A stretch of DNA of 64,000 nt from Erodium maritimum (taxonomy: Eukaryota > Streptophyta > Magnoliopsida > Geraniales > Geraniaceae), in contig OY997589.1 in the NCBI GenBank assembly GCA_963921825.1, positions 16,079,735 to 16,143,734 on the forward strand, read 5' to 3'. The position numbers were made by a program, and so were the translations under genes. How positions within the stretch are numbered: position 1 is the stretch's first letter; each line of letters starts with the position of its first letter. Below, piece by piece: positions 9,308 through 21,183 of the stretch. The notes under the pieces were generated by a model. The model was not told where the DNA came from. It ran no database searches and worked only from the letters and a program-made list of their open reading frames with translations.

Positions 9308-10697
9308 GTACCGGACGTCATCTAAGTCGCCGGCGTTACCGGTGCCGGCGTTGGTCTGTTCCGGTCGGTTTTACCGGTTCCGGGTTATTTTGCCCACTCC
9401 TAACTTCAATAGTCCAATCCCAAAACCTCTCTGCGTTTTTTTGGTCGTGAACTGAACTCCAACACAGAACCCTCTCACCTCCAACACCAAAAATCCCCTC
9501 TGCTCTGCGTGACTGGTTGCCTCCAAGTAGAGCCGCCTCGCCGGAAAACGCAGCCAAGCCAGGTAATTTCTTCAAAACCAGTTCAAATCAAGTTTTAGGA
9601 TCTTCTTTGTTCATCACTTTAACCGAAAAACTTGATACGATAGTGTGAATAATATTGGTGTTTGGGTTTTGTTGGTGAAAGAGTCCCAATAGTGAAGTTA
9701 ACTGTGTTTTTTTTCTCCTGTTCTAATTTTTTTTTATTCTACTTCATTTAATTGACTGTAGCTATAGATAAAATCTAATATGGGGATTGTTATATGCTAC
9801 CTTTGGTTTGTTACACAAGGAGATTAGATTGAGAATGCATTTTGATCTTGAATGCTCAATGTAGCTTACAAATAGTTTGAAACGTTGAGTGAGCAGTATT
9901 GATGTTAGATTTTTAAAATATTTTCTGTGAATTATTTTGATGGTTTGAATTGGTTGAAAATAGAAAGAAAAAAGAAGTAGTTATTGATTGTTAGAATTAT
10001 AACTTTTATTTGAGTTTAAAAGTACATTTTGAGTAGATTGTCTGAGTTTAAAACTACATTTGAATTGTAATTCAAAGTATTAGTGTTTTTTTTGTATTAT
10101 AATAGTAATCTATTTTTGTATTGTTTTTTTATTTTATATATTTATTAATTATCTATGGCTACCGCTGAAATAAATTCCTGGTTCCGCCACTGGTAACAAC
10201 ATTGGTTATTGAATTGGGAAATTCTATGATAGTAGTATTGGTTATTGAATGAGAAATTGTAACTGAAACTGTAACACTTCAATCATAGAGACTTGCTCAC
10301 TTATGACAGATTGTAAATTGAAGACATAGTGTAATAGATATTGAATAGAGACTTGCTCATATTGGAATTGATACTGGGGGAATTGCTGAAATGTTCCTTT
10401 CTGAATTCCTAATGGATGGATGTTATGATTTTAGTACTTATAATTCCTAATCTGATGAATTTTATGACTTTGCTTTTAAACTATTTGTTGTTTGAACTGG
10501 ATTATATGGCATTGTTGTATGAATATATTATTTTTGTTGTTGTTGAAGTTTATGTCTTGGTTCCCATTTCCGCCTTTTAAAACCTTGATTGTCTATGAGC
10601 CAGACTACAGGTATTGAAGGTTTTGTGGTTTGATTTCTTTTAATATTAGAGAGATTGTAATTCTTACTTATTTTGGCTATGCTTGTTTCTTGTCCAG
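9308..10697 (+). other. Upstream region of GCP2: probable non-coding first exon and intron
   Basis: A C-rich stretch at about 9400-9565 ends in AAGCCAG|GTAATTT, a good splice donor, and lacks any ATG, so it looks like a 5' UTR exon. The next 1.1 kb is AT-rich and intron-like; around 10153-10195 it holds a fragment (TTCCTGGTTCCGCCACTGG) of a type common at plant transposon edges. An ATG at 10552 opens a short reading frame ending in CTACAG|GTATTG (donor after 10608), but splicing it to the next exon would be out of frame. I could not find the conserved N-terminal exon expected for GCP2. Confidence 0.45.
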
Positions 10698-13600
10698 GAG
10701 GCGAAGACCTCATCTCGATTGGCCGAAACAAAGGGTTTATCTGCTGACTCCATGAGGTTTTTTTTTGAGACTTTAATAATCTCTGTTTATTATTATTGTT
10801 AAGTTAAATGCTACTGATTGCTTTTTGTTAATGTGTTTGGCTTTGATTCCATTAAATGGCTCCAGATCAGAAAAGGTCATAGCTTGCTTTGATACTGCAG
10901 TCCAGGTATGTTTTGCCATTCTATTTAAGTGAATGGTGAAGTTCTTAGTTTCATTTGAAGTACTTTTTTCCATTGTGTGATCTTTGGACTTTGGTCTCTA
11001 CTAGACTATATCCGTGGAAGGAAAAGTGTGTTCTTTATGGGTTTCTCATATAAAGTAGTCCATAATTCTAGAGGGATCATTATCTAATGTGTTTGTTGAG
11101 ACGAAATCTGTACAATATCATACATGCATTGTGCAATTTGAATGATTCGAGGAACCATTTTGACAAACCTTTTGGGTTTCCGGGTGGGTATGAATGTTTT
11201 AGTTGTTTTTTTGTTTAATTTTCATTAGCATGTTTCAAGGTGGATTTAGTACAATGAGTTATTAACCTTTGGAGGCAGGACAAAACGATATTTTTACATT
11301 TAATTTGTGTTAGTTGGCACATATAAATCCATATGCATCTCTTTCTGTATCTGTTTTATGCTTTATTACACAAATTGCTCTCGTTTAGAAATGATGGCTC
11401 GGTTTATTTCTTATTCTATAATGTAGACATGATGTTATACTTTATTCATCGGTATGTTCTATGATATAGGAACTTATTGTCATTGATGATCTTCTATCAG
11501 CCTTGGTTGGAATTGAAGGACGATACATTTCGATAAAAAATGTCTTTGGGAAGGATGATGATATTACCTTCCAGGTCGATGCATCCATGGATTTGGCCCT
11601 TCAGGTACGATGGCAGATAGTAAAAATAAAAACTGAGGATAGACATTAAGTAAAAAAAAGATACAGCATGTTTTATTTTTATTATATAATTAGGATGAGA
11701 ATTTGTCTGATATCCATCTCCATCGTTGCGGAATAAGATCATGTGAGGAATGGAAATGGGTTTTGTTCCTTAAATGTGAGGATGGATATCAGGGGAATGG
11801 TCAAAACTTTGCAAACATATGCTGCCTAATTTAGGCTGTAGAATTCACTTAATCACATTCTATGATTTATAATTGCAGGAATTCTCAAAGCGGATATTTC
11901 CTCTGTGCAAGAGCTTTCTGCTGATTAATGAGTTTGTTGAAACGAGGTCTCAGTTCAAGAATGGCTTAGTTAATCATGCATTTGCTGCTGCACTGAGAGC
12001 ACTTCTTCTTGTAGGATTTTTTCATTGCTGAGCAAAAGTTACTTATTTTCTTTTCACTTATATAAATTTATGGCCTACACTAACCTCTTTCACTCAACCT
12101 ATAATTCTCATACAAAAGCTATCCTTGGTAGATGTTATATGTTGGATCTTTCCTGTAATACTATCATTCTACTTATCGGTAACTATGCCAGAAGATTCAT
12201 TCTTGTGGAAATCACCAGTTGATTACTAGATATTAATGAGGAACTTAGCTAGCAAATATTGTTTATATAGAAGCTATTTATATATCTTCACTTATTCTAA
12301 GAATGAAAATATAAGTGTGCATATATGTCTTACTTAGTTTTCTATCATATACTTGTAATACTCGATTCATGCATATCTTATCTAAATATTTACGGAGTAT
12401 CAATTCTATTATTTGAAATATGACTTGCAATTTTTCTTCATAGGATTATGAGGCTATGGTGGCACAGCTCGAGCATCAATTTCGACTTGGCAAACTTTCC
12501 ATTCAAGGATTGTGGTTTTACTGTCAGGTTTGGATTTACCTATTTGATTCCATGAAACCAACTTAATTATTTGATTAATGCCCTTTCCACCACGTGTTGT
12601 AGCCCATGATGGGGTCCATGCAAGCATTGGCCTCTGTGATAAAGAAAGCCTCCACTAATAATTATGTGGGTTCTGCTACACTTAACCTCTTGCACAACCA
12701 GGTATAACCTAGGGTGTTCTATTTATACCAATTCAGTAGAGTGAATACTTGACTTAATACACTTGGTAATTCCCTCATATCCTCAAATATTGATATTTTT
12801 CAACTGTTCTACTTGTTATATATTCAGGCTGACGCCATGGCTGGTGATAATGCTGTAAGGTCATTGCTAGAGAAGATGATACAGTCTTCAAGTGCTTCAT
12901 ATTTTGGCATATTAGAAAGGTATTTTCCAAGCCACTGACCAATAAATTCTATGTCAACATCCAAATGTCATAACCGAAGGTTGTGGGAGAAGTGACAGAG
13001 ACCTATAGGATAAGTATTAGGTTACCTATTCCAATCCTCATACTTACAGTCGCTGCCTATAAAAAAACATTTAAAAGTCATCGGCATTAATGCATTTCAG
13101 CATTGAATATAAAATTTGCAATATTGTGTTTAACTTCAGTCAGTTTGTTTTAATGTAGTTAAAGTTTCAGTCTTTACATGATCTATGTAAAATGACATCA
13201 TGAACTATATTGAATTTGGGAAATTTGATCTTTCTTACCTTGTCTTTTGGGAAATATTTATAATTACTCTAATTTTTTTTGCTCTAATTGAATCAAACAC
13301 AATTTTAGGTGGGTGTATGAAGGAGTAATAGATGATCCATATGGGGAATTTTTCATTGCCGAGAACAAATCTCTTCTAAAGGTAATTCTATTCACCATTA
13401 AGAATGCGTGAATTTGTGGTTTCGATGTTTATATGTTTTCTAATATATTATAGGAGAGCCTCACACAAGATTATCATGCCACGTACTGGAGTAAGCGTTA
13501 CAGTCTCAAGGATGGGGTTCCTAGCTTCCTTGCAAAGGTTGCTGGGACAATTTTGACCACAGGGAAATATCTAAATGTCTTGAGGGAATGTGGGCACAAT

Positions 13601-16600
13601 GTTCAGGTTTTCTTTTCATTGCTAGCTGTGTAGTATACCTTCTATGGAAATGAAAAAAAATGAATGGTCCTTCAGTACATGCTTTGATTAAGTTGTCGTC
13701 TCAGGTCCCCAAAAAAGAGAATTCAACATTAATGAGCTTCGGCTCAAACCATCATTATCTTGAATGTATAAAAGCTGCCTATGAATTTGCCAGTGGAGAG
13801 CTTGTAAATCTCATTAATGAAAAGGTGAGGGCCAAATTTGAAATGCATGCATCTCATAAGTTTTGCTTTAGTTGTTTATCTTAGTGCCTTAGGTTTTGAT
13901 GATTTGTTGTCTTTCTCATTGTAGTATGATCTGATTGGAAAGCTGCGTTCAATAAAGCATTATCTTCTTCTGGATCAGGTATATAATTTTGTAGTTTGTG
14001 AATTTGAGAACAGAGTTCAGTTAACTACATTATAGTGGCGAGTTCCCAAAGCTTAGGTTGTTTGAAGTGGCTCGTGTAGAGGAGAGTCTGTGGTAGCTTC
14101 TGTTAAGATTTTCCGATCAACATGCCATTCCATTTTTATTATACTCTGTGAATCTGACTGAAGATATGGTAACTTTTTCCAAGAGAGCATGTAATGTCCA
14201 AAAGGTGGATATTTGCAGACATTAACGTCAAATAGAATTGAAGAGTTAAAGACAATAAATTTGCTACTTAGAAGTTATAAACATGTCATCATTGCCCCAC
14301 AGTGTAAGGCATGTGTGGTCTACAGATCTAGATCCTAACACTATCTCAAGTACGTAGTAGGCCTAGTGCTTCAAAATACATTATTGAAAATCAAGTTGTT
14401 GCACTCAAATAGACAGAATAGTTGTTATGACCCTGCGTGATCGATCGCGTTATGGGACCGTTGTAGGACTTCAGATTCAGTCCAAGGCTTCGCGCGGGTG
14501 AATCCTTGTTCTTCTTCTTCTTCCCAATCGTAACAATACAGGCTCGTTGTATAGGGAACCCGAGGACCTTGTAGGAGACCAAAGTATTTCTTTATAATTC
14601 TCAAGTCTCCTTTATTCATAATACTCTCTTGGTATATATAGCCAAGAGGTTACCTAAAACCAAAACCCTAATACAATCATAATTGGTAATTACCTACCTA
14701 TTCCTAATATTACTTTAACTCAAATACATTAATAAAATGAAATAAACTAATACCATCCCAACCCTAGCCGACTTCCACCTTAGCCGGCCACACCCTTGTG
14801 GTCTATTTATCCTATTCACAGTCCATAAGGCCATAACATCACTCCCCCTTGCTCAATGCGCTTGTCCTCAAGCGCATTAGATGGATCGATGTCTTTCGTA
14901 TTCACGCTGGCAGCTTCGTATTCGTCCTCAATTAAGTTCAGAGTGTTTTTGAATATAAGCCTCTCTCTGCTTATTACCTCCCACAGTGCCATGTCACCAA
15001 TATGTGTTCCAACAAGAAGGATAGTTGGCTGCACAGGATGCAAAATCATGGGTTTAATAGCAGAATCCTGATTCAAAATTACTGCCATAGTCTTGGGGAA
15101 TACATCAAATGAATATGCTGAATGAGCTTGGCTCTGTCCATGGTCTGTGGCTTCCAAATTATTAGAATCCACATTAGTAACCTCTTCCGATATTCCAGAG
15201 TGCCTTGGTCTCTTCAGTGCATGCATAGAATCCTCCTGCTAATTCACCAGTGCCTTGCTGGACAGGGAACCGATTAGGACCGCTAGGTTTTGGGGTTGCG
15301 CTCCGGAGCTGGTGGTGGTTGCTGTTGGAGCTGGTGGTGGTTGCTGCCGGCCAGCCGATGCTGAGGTCGCCTCCTGCGGAGGTGCGGACAGCGCACGAAC
15401 CTGCAGCGCCAATTTGTCTAGCTTCCGCTGATCATCTTCATATCTTTCCAGGAACGCCGTAAATTGCTGCTGAAAAGAGGTTTTGGAGTCCATAACACCA
15501 GGCCCTGATACCAATCTGTTATGACCCTGCATGATCGATCGCGTTATGGGACCGTTGTAGGACTTCAAATTCAGTCCAAGGCTTCGCGCGGCCGAATCCT
15601 TGTTCTTCTTCTTCTTCCCAATCGTAACAATACATGCTCGTTGTAGAGGGAACCCGAGGACCTCGTAGGAGACCAAAGTATTTCTTTATAATTCTCAAGT
15701 CTCCTTTATTCATAATACTCTCTTTCCTTTATTCATAATACTCTCTTGGTATATATAGCCAAGAGGTTACCTAAAACCAAAACACTGATACAATCATAAT
15801 TGGTAATTACCTACCTATTCCTAATATTACTTTAACTCAAAGACATTAATAAAAGGAAATAAACTAATACCATCCCAACCCTAGCCGACTTCCACCTTAG
15901 CCGGCCACACCCTTGTGGTCTGTTTATCCTATTCCGTTACAGTCCGTAAGGCCCATAACAATAGTCAAATTAGTTACGTGTGCTACTTTGTGGCTTTAAA
16001 GTACATAATTGGAGATTGGGGATCAGGCTGCCACTCTCAAATAGTAAAATTAGTTCCTTGGCTTAAACATTTCATGCATTAGTAAGGATCGATCTTCCAG
16101 AAAATCTTTCTACATCTCTGAAGCTAGAATGTTTAGCCATATTGATCGTTGTCATATATCAATTGAAGGCAATCACATTTGGATTTTAGAAATGGTTTTT
16201 CTTGCTTAGTATTGGTAAATACTTTATCCTGATTGGAGTAGGAAAGTTATACCATCTCAGAGGAAAATCAAAGAATAATCTTTCTTTTTCTATGTTTTGG
16301 GTGGAACGGCACCCTGAACTAAAGTCACTAACTAAAGTGATGGTTAGAGTTCTTGTTATCTCTTCAGTTATTGCAGTTTCTACTCTTCATTATGGCTTGA
16401 CATTACAGGGTGATTTCTTGGTTCACTTTATGGATATTGCCCGTGATGAGCTTGTCAAGAAGCCAGAGGAGATTAATGTGGAAAAGCTGCAGGTTTCAAT
16501 TCTCTGCATTGTGAACTGACTATATTTATTCTGTTTTTAAGTCAACTGTACAAATAAAAATGGTTTGGAATGGGGAAGATATCTGACCTGCTTCTTATTT

Positions 16601-19265
16601 GACCAAGTAGTCCCTTCTAGATCTTGCTTTGCGTTCTACGGCAGCTGTTGCAGATCCTTGCCATGAGGACTTGACATGTTGTGTTGTAAGTAATTGATTA
16701 CTTTGCACATATGAGTAGGGTGTCTTGAAATTGAAGTTTCTCTTTCTCATAATGTGTGTTGAGGCTCACAGGAAACATCTTCCTTGCTCAAAACATTGAG
16801 CACTCTCAAAGATCATGGTGAAAGGAATGAACTAGAAGAGCTCATTCACATAACTGGTCATGAGACATTTTCATTGAGTTACAAGGTATGCTTCTGTAGT
16901 CTAGCTTTGCTCCCTCCTTCAGTGTATTAAGCTGTAAACTTGTAATATGCGTGTATTGGCTGATGAGTCAATATTAAGGACAATATTTCTGTAGTCTGTG
17001 GCATGATGGCAAGTATACTCTCAGAAATATACCTTCAACCGATAATGTTCCACAGGAGTTTTCACTGAAGACTTGTTTACATAACTAATCTCTACTAATG
17101 CATTCTGATGTTGTTTAGCCTCTGGAATCATTATCCATCCCAGTTAGACATCTTTCTCAGTGTTGGCCTGCTTACATCACTTTCACCCTAAACGTAAAAC
17201 AAAAGTTTGTTTAGCTGAAGGGGAGGATCTGCTGTCCAAATCTGTCGGCAATGAAACTGTTATACTGTCCTATTTGTTAACCATTTAATCTTTCATACTT
17301 TTTGTTGATAAAAAAAATGTTTCCTCTTATTAATGATGTAAAAGTAGTAGCATGAAAGAACTTGTAGCCTGCAAAACTATGAAACTTAACAATTTCTTAC
17401 TTACTGATGGACAAATATTTTGGAGCCTGCATTGGAGGATCCTATGGTAGTGATTAATCTTTCTAGCCTGTTTATATTTGTTGTTCCAGGTTCAGTGGCC
17501 ATTATCCATTGTTATATCAAAGAAAGCCCTGACAAAATACCAGTTGATTTTCCGGTTTCTTTTCCATTGTAAACATGTGGATCGTCAACTTTGTGGGGCA
17601 TGGCAAGTGCATCAAGTATGGCCTAAAATCTCTTTCCTTCCATTGTGCCAGAAAAGCTTCCTCTAATGCTTCTAATTTAATTGTAAGTTCTTCCTGCAGG
17701 GAGTCCGTTCCCTTGATACACATGGAACTGCCATATCTAGATCATCTTTGCTCTGCCGGTGCATGCTTAAATTTATCAGCAGCCTTCTCCACTATCTAAC
17801 TTTTGAGGCAGGTTTTTCATCTTTTCATTCATTCTGGAATTTTTTGGTCAATGCATTATCATATGTATTAGTACTTATCATCTCCGTTTATGCATGTATG
17901 TATGCCATATATTCCTTGTGTGATTGCAAGTACTACATATAGATAAAAGGAAATGAAAATTTGCATAACATAGAATCACAGAAGTGTATGAACAGTAGCT
18001 CTTCGCCTGAGCGTTCCACAATTTGTGTGGCCAACGGGAACAGAATTAAATCTTGAGATTTATGATTTATTGATTTACTAGGAACAGTAGCTCAAGAAAC
18101 ATTTACCAAGCCTAAAATACTAATCTTAATAGTGTGTATGATGATATCCATTCAAAATTTGGTTATCAAATAATTTGCAAGATTAAGTTGGGTGGTGTGC
18201 TCCTTTTCAGGTTCTTGAGCCTAATTGGCATGTGATGCATAATCGGCTTCAGACTGCCAAAAGCATTGATGAGGTATGTCTTCATCATGTTGCAATATTT
18301 CGTATTGAAAGCAACGCTCATAACTATAGTCATTTCTGTTCACCCATGGCCCTGTCTTTTACACGTTCTTTCTGAATCAGGTCATACATTACCATGACTT
18401 TTTCCTTGACAAGTGCCTGAGGGAATGTTTGCTTCTTTTGCCTGAGCTGCTCAAGGTTAGTTCTTATCATCGTCTATCATTCAAAATATATGGGAATAGA
18501 ATGGAGTAGAGAGAGAAAATACAAGCTGAAGATCCCAGTTCTCTAGGTTAGCCAACCCAACGAACTAACACATCTAGTTAACTCTGTCGCAAAAGAGTGT
18601 CCTATTCGGCTTTTTGCAAAAAAGTTAAGGACTAAAGGAGTTATGGTTTGACTTTCTCTACATGATCTCATACCTTCCCATGTGCTAATCCTCTAAAAAA
18701 CTGATAGGAATGATATTATTGATATTTCATGCATAATTAATGAACCTTTTGAGAATGAAAGAAGAAACCCATTTCGGGACACCATTTTAGAGAGAGGTAA
18801 TTATCTTCTATGAGTCTTATATATCATTCTGGTATATTCTTATTGGATGATTTCTCCAATTGCAGAAAGTGGAGAGATTGAAAACATTATGCCTGCAGTA
18901 TGCAGCAGCTACACAGTGGTTGATATCATCTTCTACCGACATTGCTAATGTGGAGGAACCATCCGATGGTTTAATTCCATCAGAGAAACTCAAACAACTG
19001 AAAGTAAGAGGTTCATCTCAGGTAGTCACAAACAATGCAGCAGTAACTGATTCTATCCTGTAAGTTTAAAGATAACTCTCTCCCTCTTCACCTCTACTTC
19101 TCTCATACTGAATGATATAAGTGTCTGATTCATTGCAGCAAATTTGAGAGGGAATTCAATGCTGAGCTCCAAAGTTTGGGACCAATCTTGAGTAGTAGTT
19201 CCCAGGCTGAGCCTTATCTGACCCATCTTGCGCAGTGGATTCTTGGTGTTGGAAATGACCAATGA
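10698..19265 (+). CDS. GCP2: Gamma-tubulin complex component 2 (SPC97-like), first coding exon unresolved
   Basis: GCP2 pairs with GCP3 in the gamma-tubulin small complex that nucleates microtubules at plant membranes and spindles. Twenty coding exons join in frame: 10698-10756, 10866-10905, 11470-11604, 11879-12010, 12444-12527, 12603-12701, 12828-12919, 13309-13381, 13454-13606, 13705-13824, 13925-13978, 16409-16492, 16611-16685, 16772-16885, 17490-17615, 17700-17807, 18211-18273, 18381-18455, 18866-19059, 19139-19265. They give 668 residues from Glu1 (EAKTSSRLAE) to the stop. Landmarks are DDLLSALVGIEGRYISIK, ILERWVYEGVIDDPYGEFFI, FGSNHHYLECIKAA, YQLIFRFLFHCKHV and SSLLHYLTFE. Length is close to the family norm (about 680). 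All introns are GT-AG except one GC-AG. The first in-frame ATG seen is at 10752, giving 650 residues; the usual N-terminus was not found. Confidence 0.93.
14816..15493 (-). pseudogene. gag-like leader ORF fused in frame to a captured TOPLESS-like fragment
   Basis: From ATG 15493, 84 residues (MDSKTSFQQQFTAFLERYED, then Pro/Ala/Gln-rich) end at TAG 15241-15239. The same frame continues through QEDSMHALKRPRHSGISEEV. The part from 15226 matches the region of TOPLESS/TPR corepressors just before and into the first WD40 repeat: HALKRPR, FPKTMAVILNQDSAIKPM, HPVQPTILLVGTHIGDMALW, SRERL. It leaves that homology after FKNTL and ends in an element-type tail (ALEDKRIEQGG) that runs into the polypurine tract and 3' LTR. 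TOPLESS recruits histone deacetylases for repressors in auxin and other signalling; this piece of about 90 residues lacks the LisH/CTLH and most WD40 repeats. A single stop separates gag and capture. Confidence 0.8.
15498..15514 (-). promoter_or_regulatory. Primer-binding site of the small LTR element
   Basis: TTGGTATCAGGGCCTGG on the minus strand starts two bases inside the right (5') LTR and matches the 3' end of initiator-Met tRNA with one mismatch to the usual TGGTATCAGAGCC. Confidence 0.85.
17808..18210 (+). other. GC-AG intron of GCP2
   Basis: The exon ends ...TTT GAG and the intron begins GCAGGT, ending TTTTCAG before GTT CTT GAG. Using the GT four bases downstream would insert GCAG and break the frame within the conserved YLTFE-VLEPNWH junction. 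A GC donor is therefore the consistent reading. Confidence 0.8.
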
Positions 19266-20569
19266 AATCCAAGGTAAATCAAATGTGTGTCCCTCCTGTA
19301 CACTTCAGAGTTGGAGCCATATCGTGTGTAGGTTTAGATTGATGTATTGGTATAAACATGGAACGTTTGACACTTGATGAAGCTTTTTTGCGTAAAGAGC
19401 TGGCGTGAGTCTTGACTATTAGTATCAGAGATAGCTTCAAGATTATTTAGATATAGTATGCTCTTAATTTTCAGTGTGCTGAGTTTAAATACGTATTCAA
19501 GTAATAGTGGGGTTTTCAGTATATAATATGCACTTGAATTTATAATGTTCACGAGAATGCATTAGCACTCCCCTTTATTGTTTCCCAGTATGAAATCCAC
19601 TTCAAGCAACAAACACAGAGAGAAGTCCATCCTCCAACCCGTTTCCCTCGCTTATCCTTGTGTCTGGTTCTTTTTCTTCCCTTGCTCTCTGCAGCAGTGC
19701 AACCCCAAGAGACGAAGAAACCGAGATCTTCGAATCGAGAGTTGAAATAGCAATCAGCAAGCTCTTCATCTGGCAAGCAAGCAGTGGCGGACTTCACATT
19801 TGCAAAAGTAGAGTGATCACATGACCAGTGGGCAATGTTTCTACTGGATGGAACCACTTAATCTTCCTACTGTGCCTTTTCCCCTCCAAATCTCTTAAAG
19901 TTAGCCGCCCTGCAGCTTGCACCATGAGAGTCCATGTCAGATAGCCCCTTCTCCAGTGCTCGGACTAAATTCTCAAATTAGTTCCGTGTCATACTGTTAA
20001 ACCATGACAATGAAGAGTTAATTTTCCAAGACGCTCTCAATCATGTGCACGAGGATAAATAAATCAGTAGGGATTGCAACAAAATTAATCGTTACTCACA
20101 AGGTTATGAGCTTAAGCATCTGATCATAACATACAACTCTCCAGCAATCCCTTATAGAAAACTAACTTTATGACCACTTATATGCCGAAACAACAACACA
20201 CAATTAAAGCTAAACCAAATTGAGAAATTTAATTTTATCTTTTCAGCGAGTGAGTATGATTAAACTAATTAATTTTCTCGCTTCACAGTATCATAGTTTT
20301 GGGTCTCAACTAAACTTAGAACAAAAGAAGGTTCAGGGGATCACAAATATATGCAATTCCAAATTCATTAACTTTAGAGGAAAGCTCACTCAGCTAACTC
20401 TGGGTTTAAAATTTTTTAACAATCCCCCACAATTTGTTAGTCTCAGTTTACCCCAATTCTATTAACATTTGCTAGTGGAATGATGAAATTATCCAGATTT
20501 TTTATTTTTAATTACTTATATGAGGGTATTTTCATTATCTTACACCTAAAGATTAACTCAATTCAGATA
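19266..20569. other. GCP2 3' flank and unassigned AT-rich DNA
   Basis: This region holds the probable GCP2 3' UTR (to about 19550). Beyond it is AT-rich DNA with short frames on both strands that show no recognisable motif, including a 102-residue minus-strand frame at 19857-19549. I see no supported gene. Confidence 0.5.
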
Positions 20570-20771
20570 AAATAAAAGGGGAAAACTACCAATATCTACC
20601 CAAAACCATGCCCATTTAACTGATGTTTACCCTGAAGTTTAAAGTTAACCGATGCATACCCTTAAGTTTCGAAATGTAACTCAAAACCCCTCCGTCAGCT
20701 AAAATGATGAAAATACCCTCAACTACACTTCAATAATTATGTTAAAAAAATTATTTAAAAATTACTTTTGC

Positions 20772-20797
<26 letters not shown>

Positions 20798-20803
<6 letters not shown>

Positions 20804-21162
20804 CTATCCAGTAAAAACCATCCTTATTGTGCAAACTACGAACCAATCTAAGCCACAGGATGCGGTCAAAGTGACGTCAGCAGAGCGCGCGCGATGCTGA
20901 CACGTGGCAGATTCGCGCGCGCCTCTGCCCGCGCGCGTGAGCGTGTTGACCACGCGCGCGCACAGTGCTAATAGTTTGGCGCGCACAGTGCTAATAGTTT
21001 AGCACAGTGCCAAACTATTAGCACTGTGCGCCCAAACTATTAGCACTATGCGCACCACGTGTCAGCACTGTGCGCACGCACCAGCAGCGCGCGCACACGT
21101 GTCAGCACTTGGTGAGTTCGTAGTTTGCACAATAAGGGGTGGTTTGTATTTGATACCAATCC
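20798..21162 (+). mobile_element. (TA)n-flanked foldback element a
   Basis: The left end begins GGGTAGCTATCCAGTAAAAA and the right end, read inward, begins GGATTGGTATCAAATACAAA. Both continue with CTTATTGTGCAAACTACGAAC. (TA)n lies on both sides. The loop is full of CACGTG, TGACGTCA and GCGCGC motifs. A second copy in inverse orientation is at 23056-23411. Confidence 0.8.
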
Positions 21163-21183
21163 TATATATATATATATATATAC

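Larger units (their letters stand above)
14423..15960 (-). mobile_element. Small non-autonomous LTR retrotransposon inside a GCP2 intron
   Basis: Two LTRs (14423-14838 and 15517-15960, TGTTATGACC to ...CATAACA) are flanked by the 5-bp duplication ATAGT (14418-14422 and 15961-15965). The orientation is minus. Next to the right LTR lies TTGGTATCAGGGCCTGG (a tRNA-Met primer-binding site) and next to the left LTR an AAGGGGGAGTGA polypurine tract. The right LTR is 28 bp longer because TTTATTCATAATACTCTC is tandemly duplicated. The 678-bp interior encodes no polymerase. It holds a short gag-like ORF and a TOPLESS-like fragment. It sits in the intron 13979-16408, antisense to GCP2. Confidence 0.92.

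Noticed and set aside
10552..10608. Candidate GCP2 start exon beginning with ATG at 10552
   Set aside because: Its donor leaves two bases of a codon, so splicing to 10698 gives the wrong frame. No alternative donor or acceptor with good consensus repairs this.
19549..19857. 102-codon minus-strand frame downstream of GCP2
   Set aside because: No recognisable domain, no promoter context, and stop-free length is within chance for the region.
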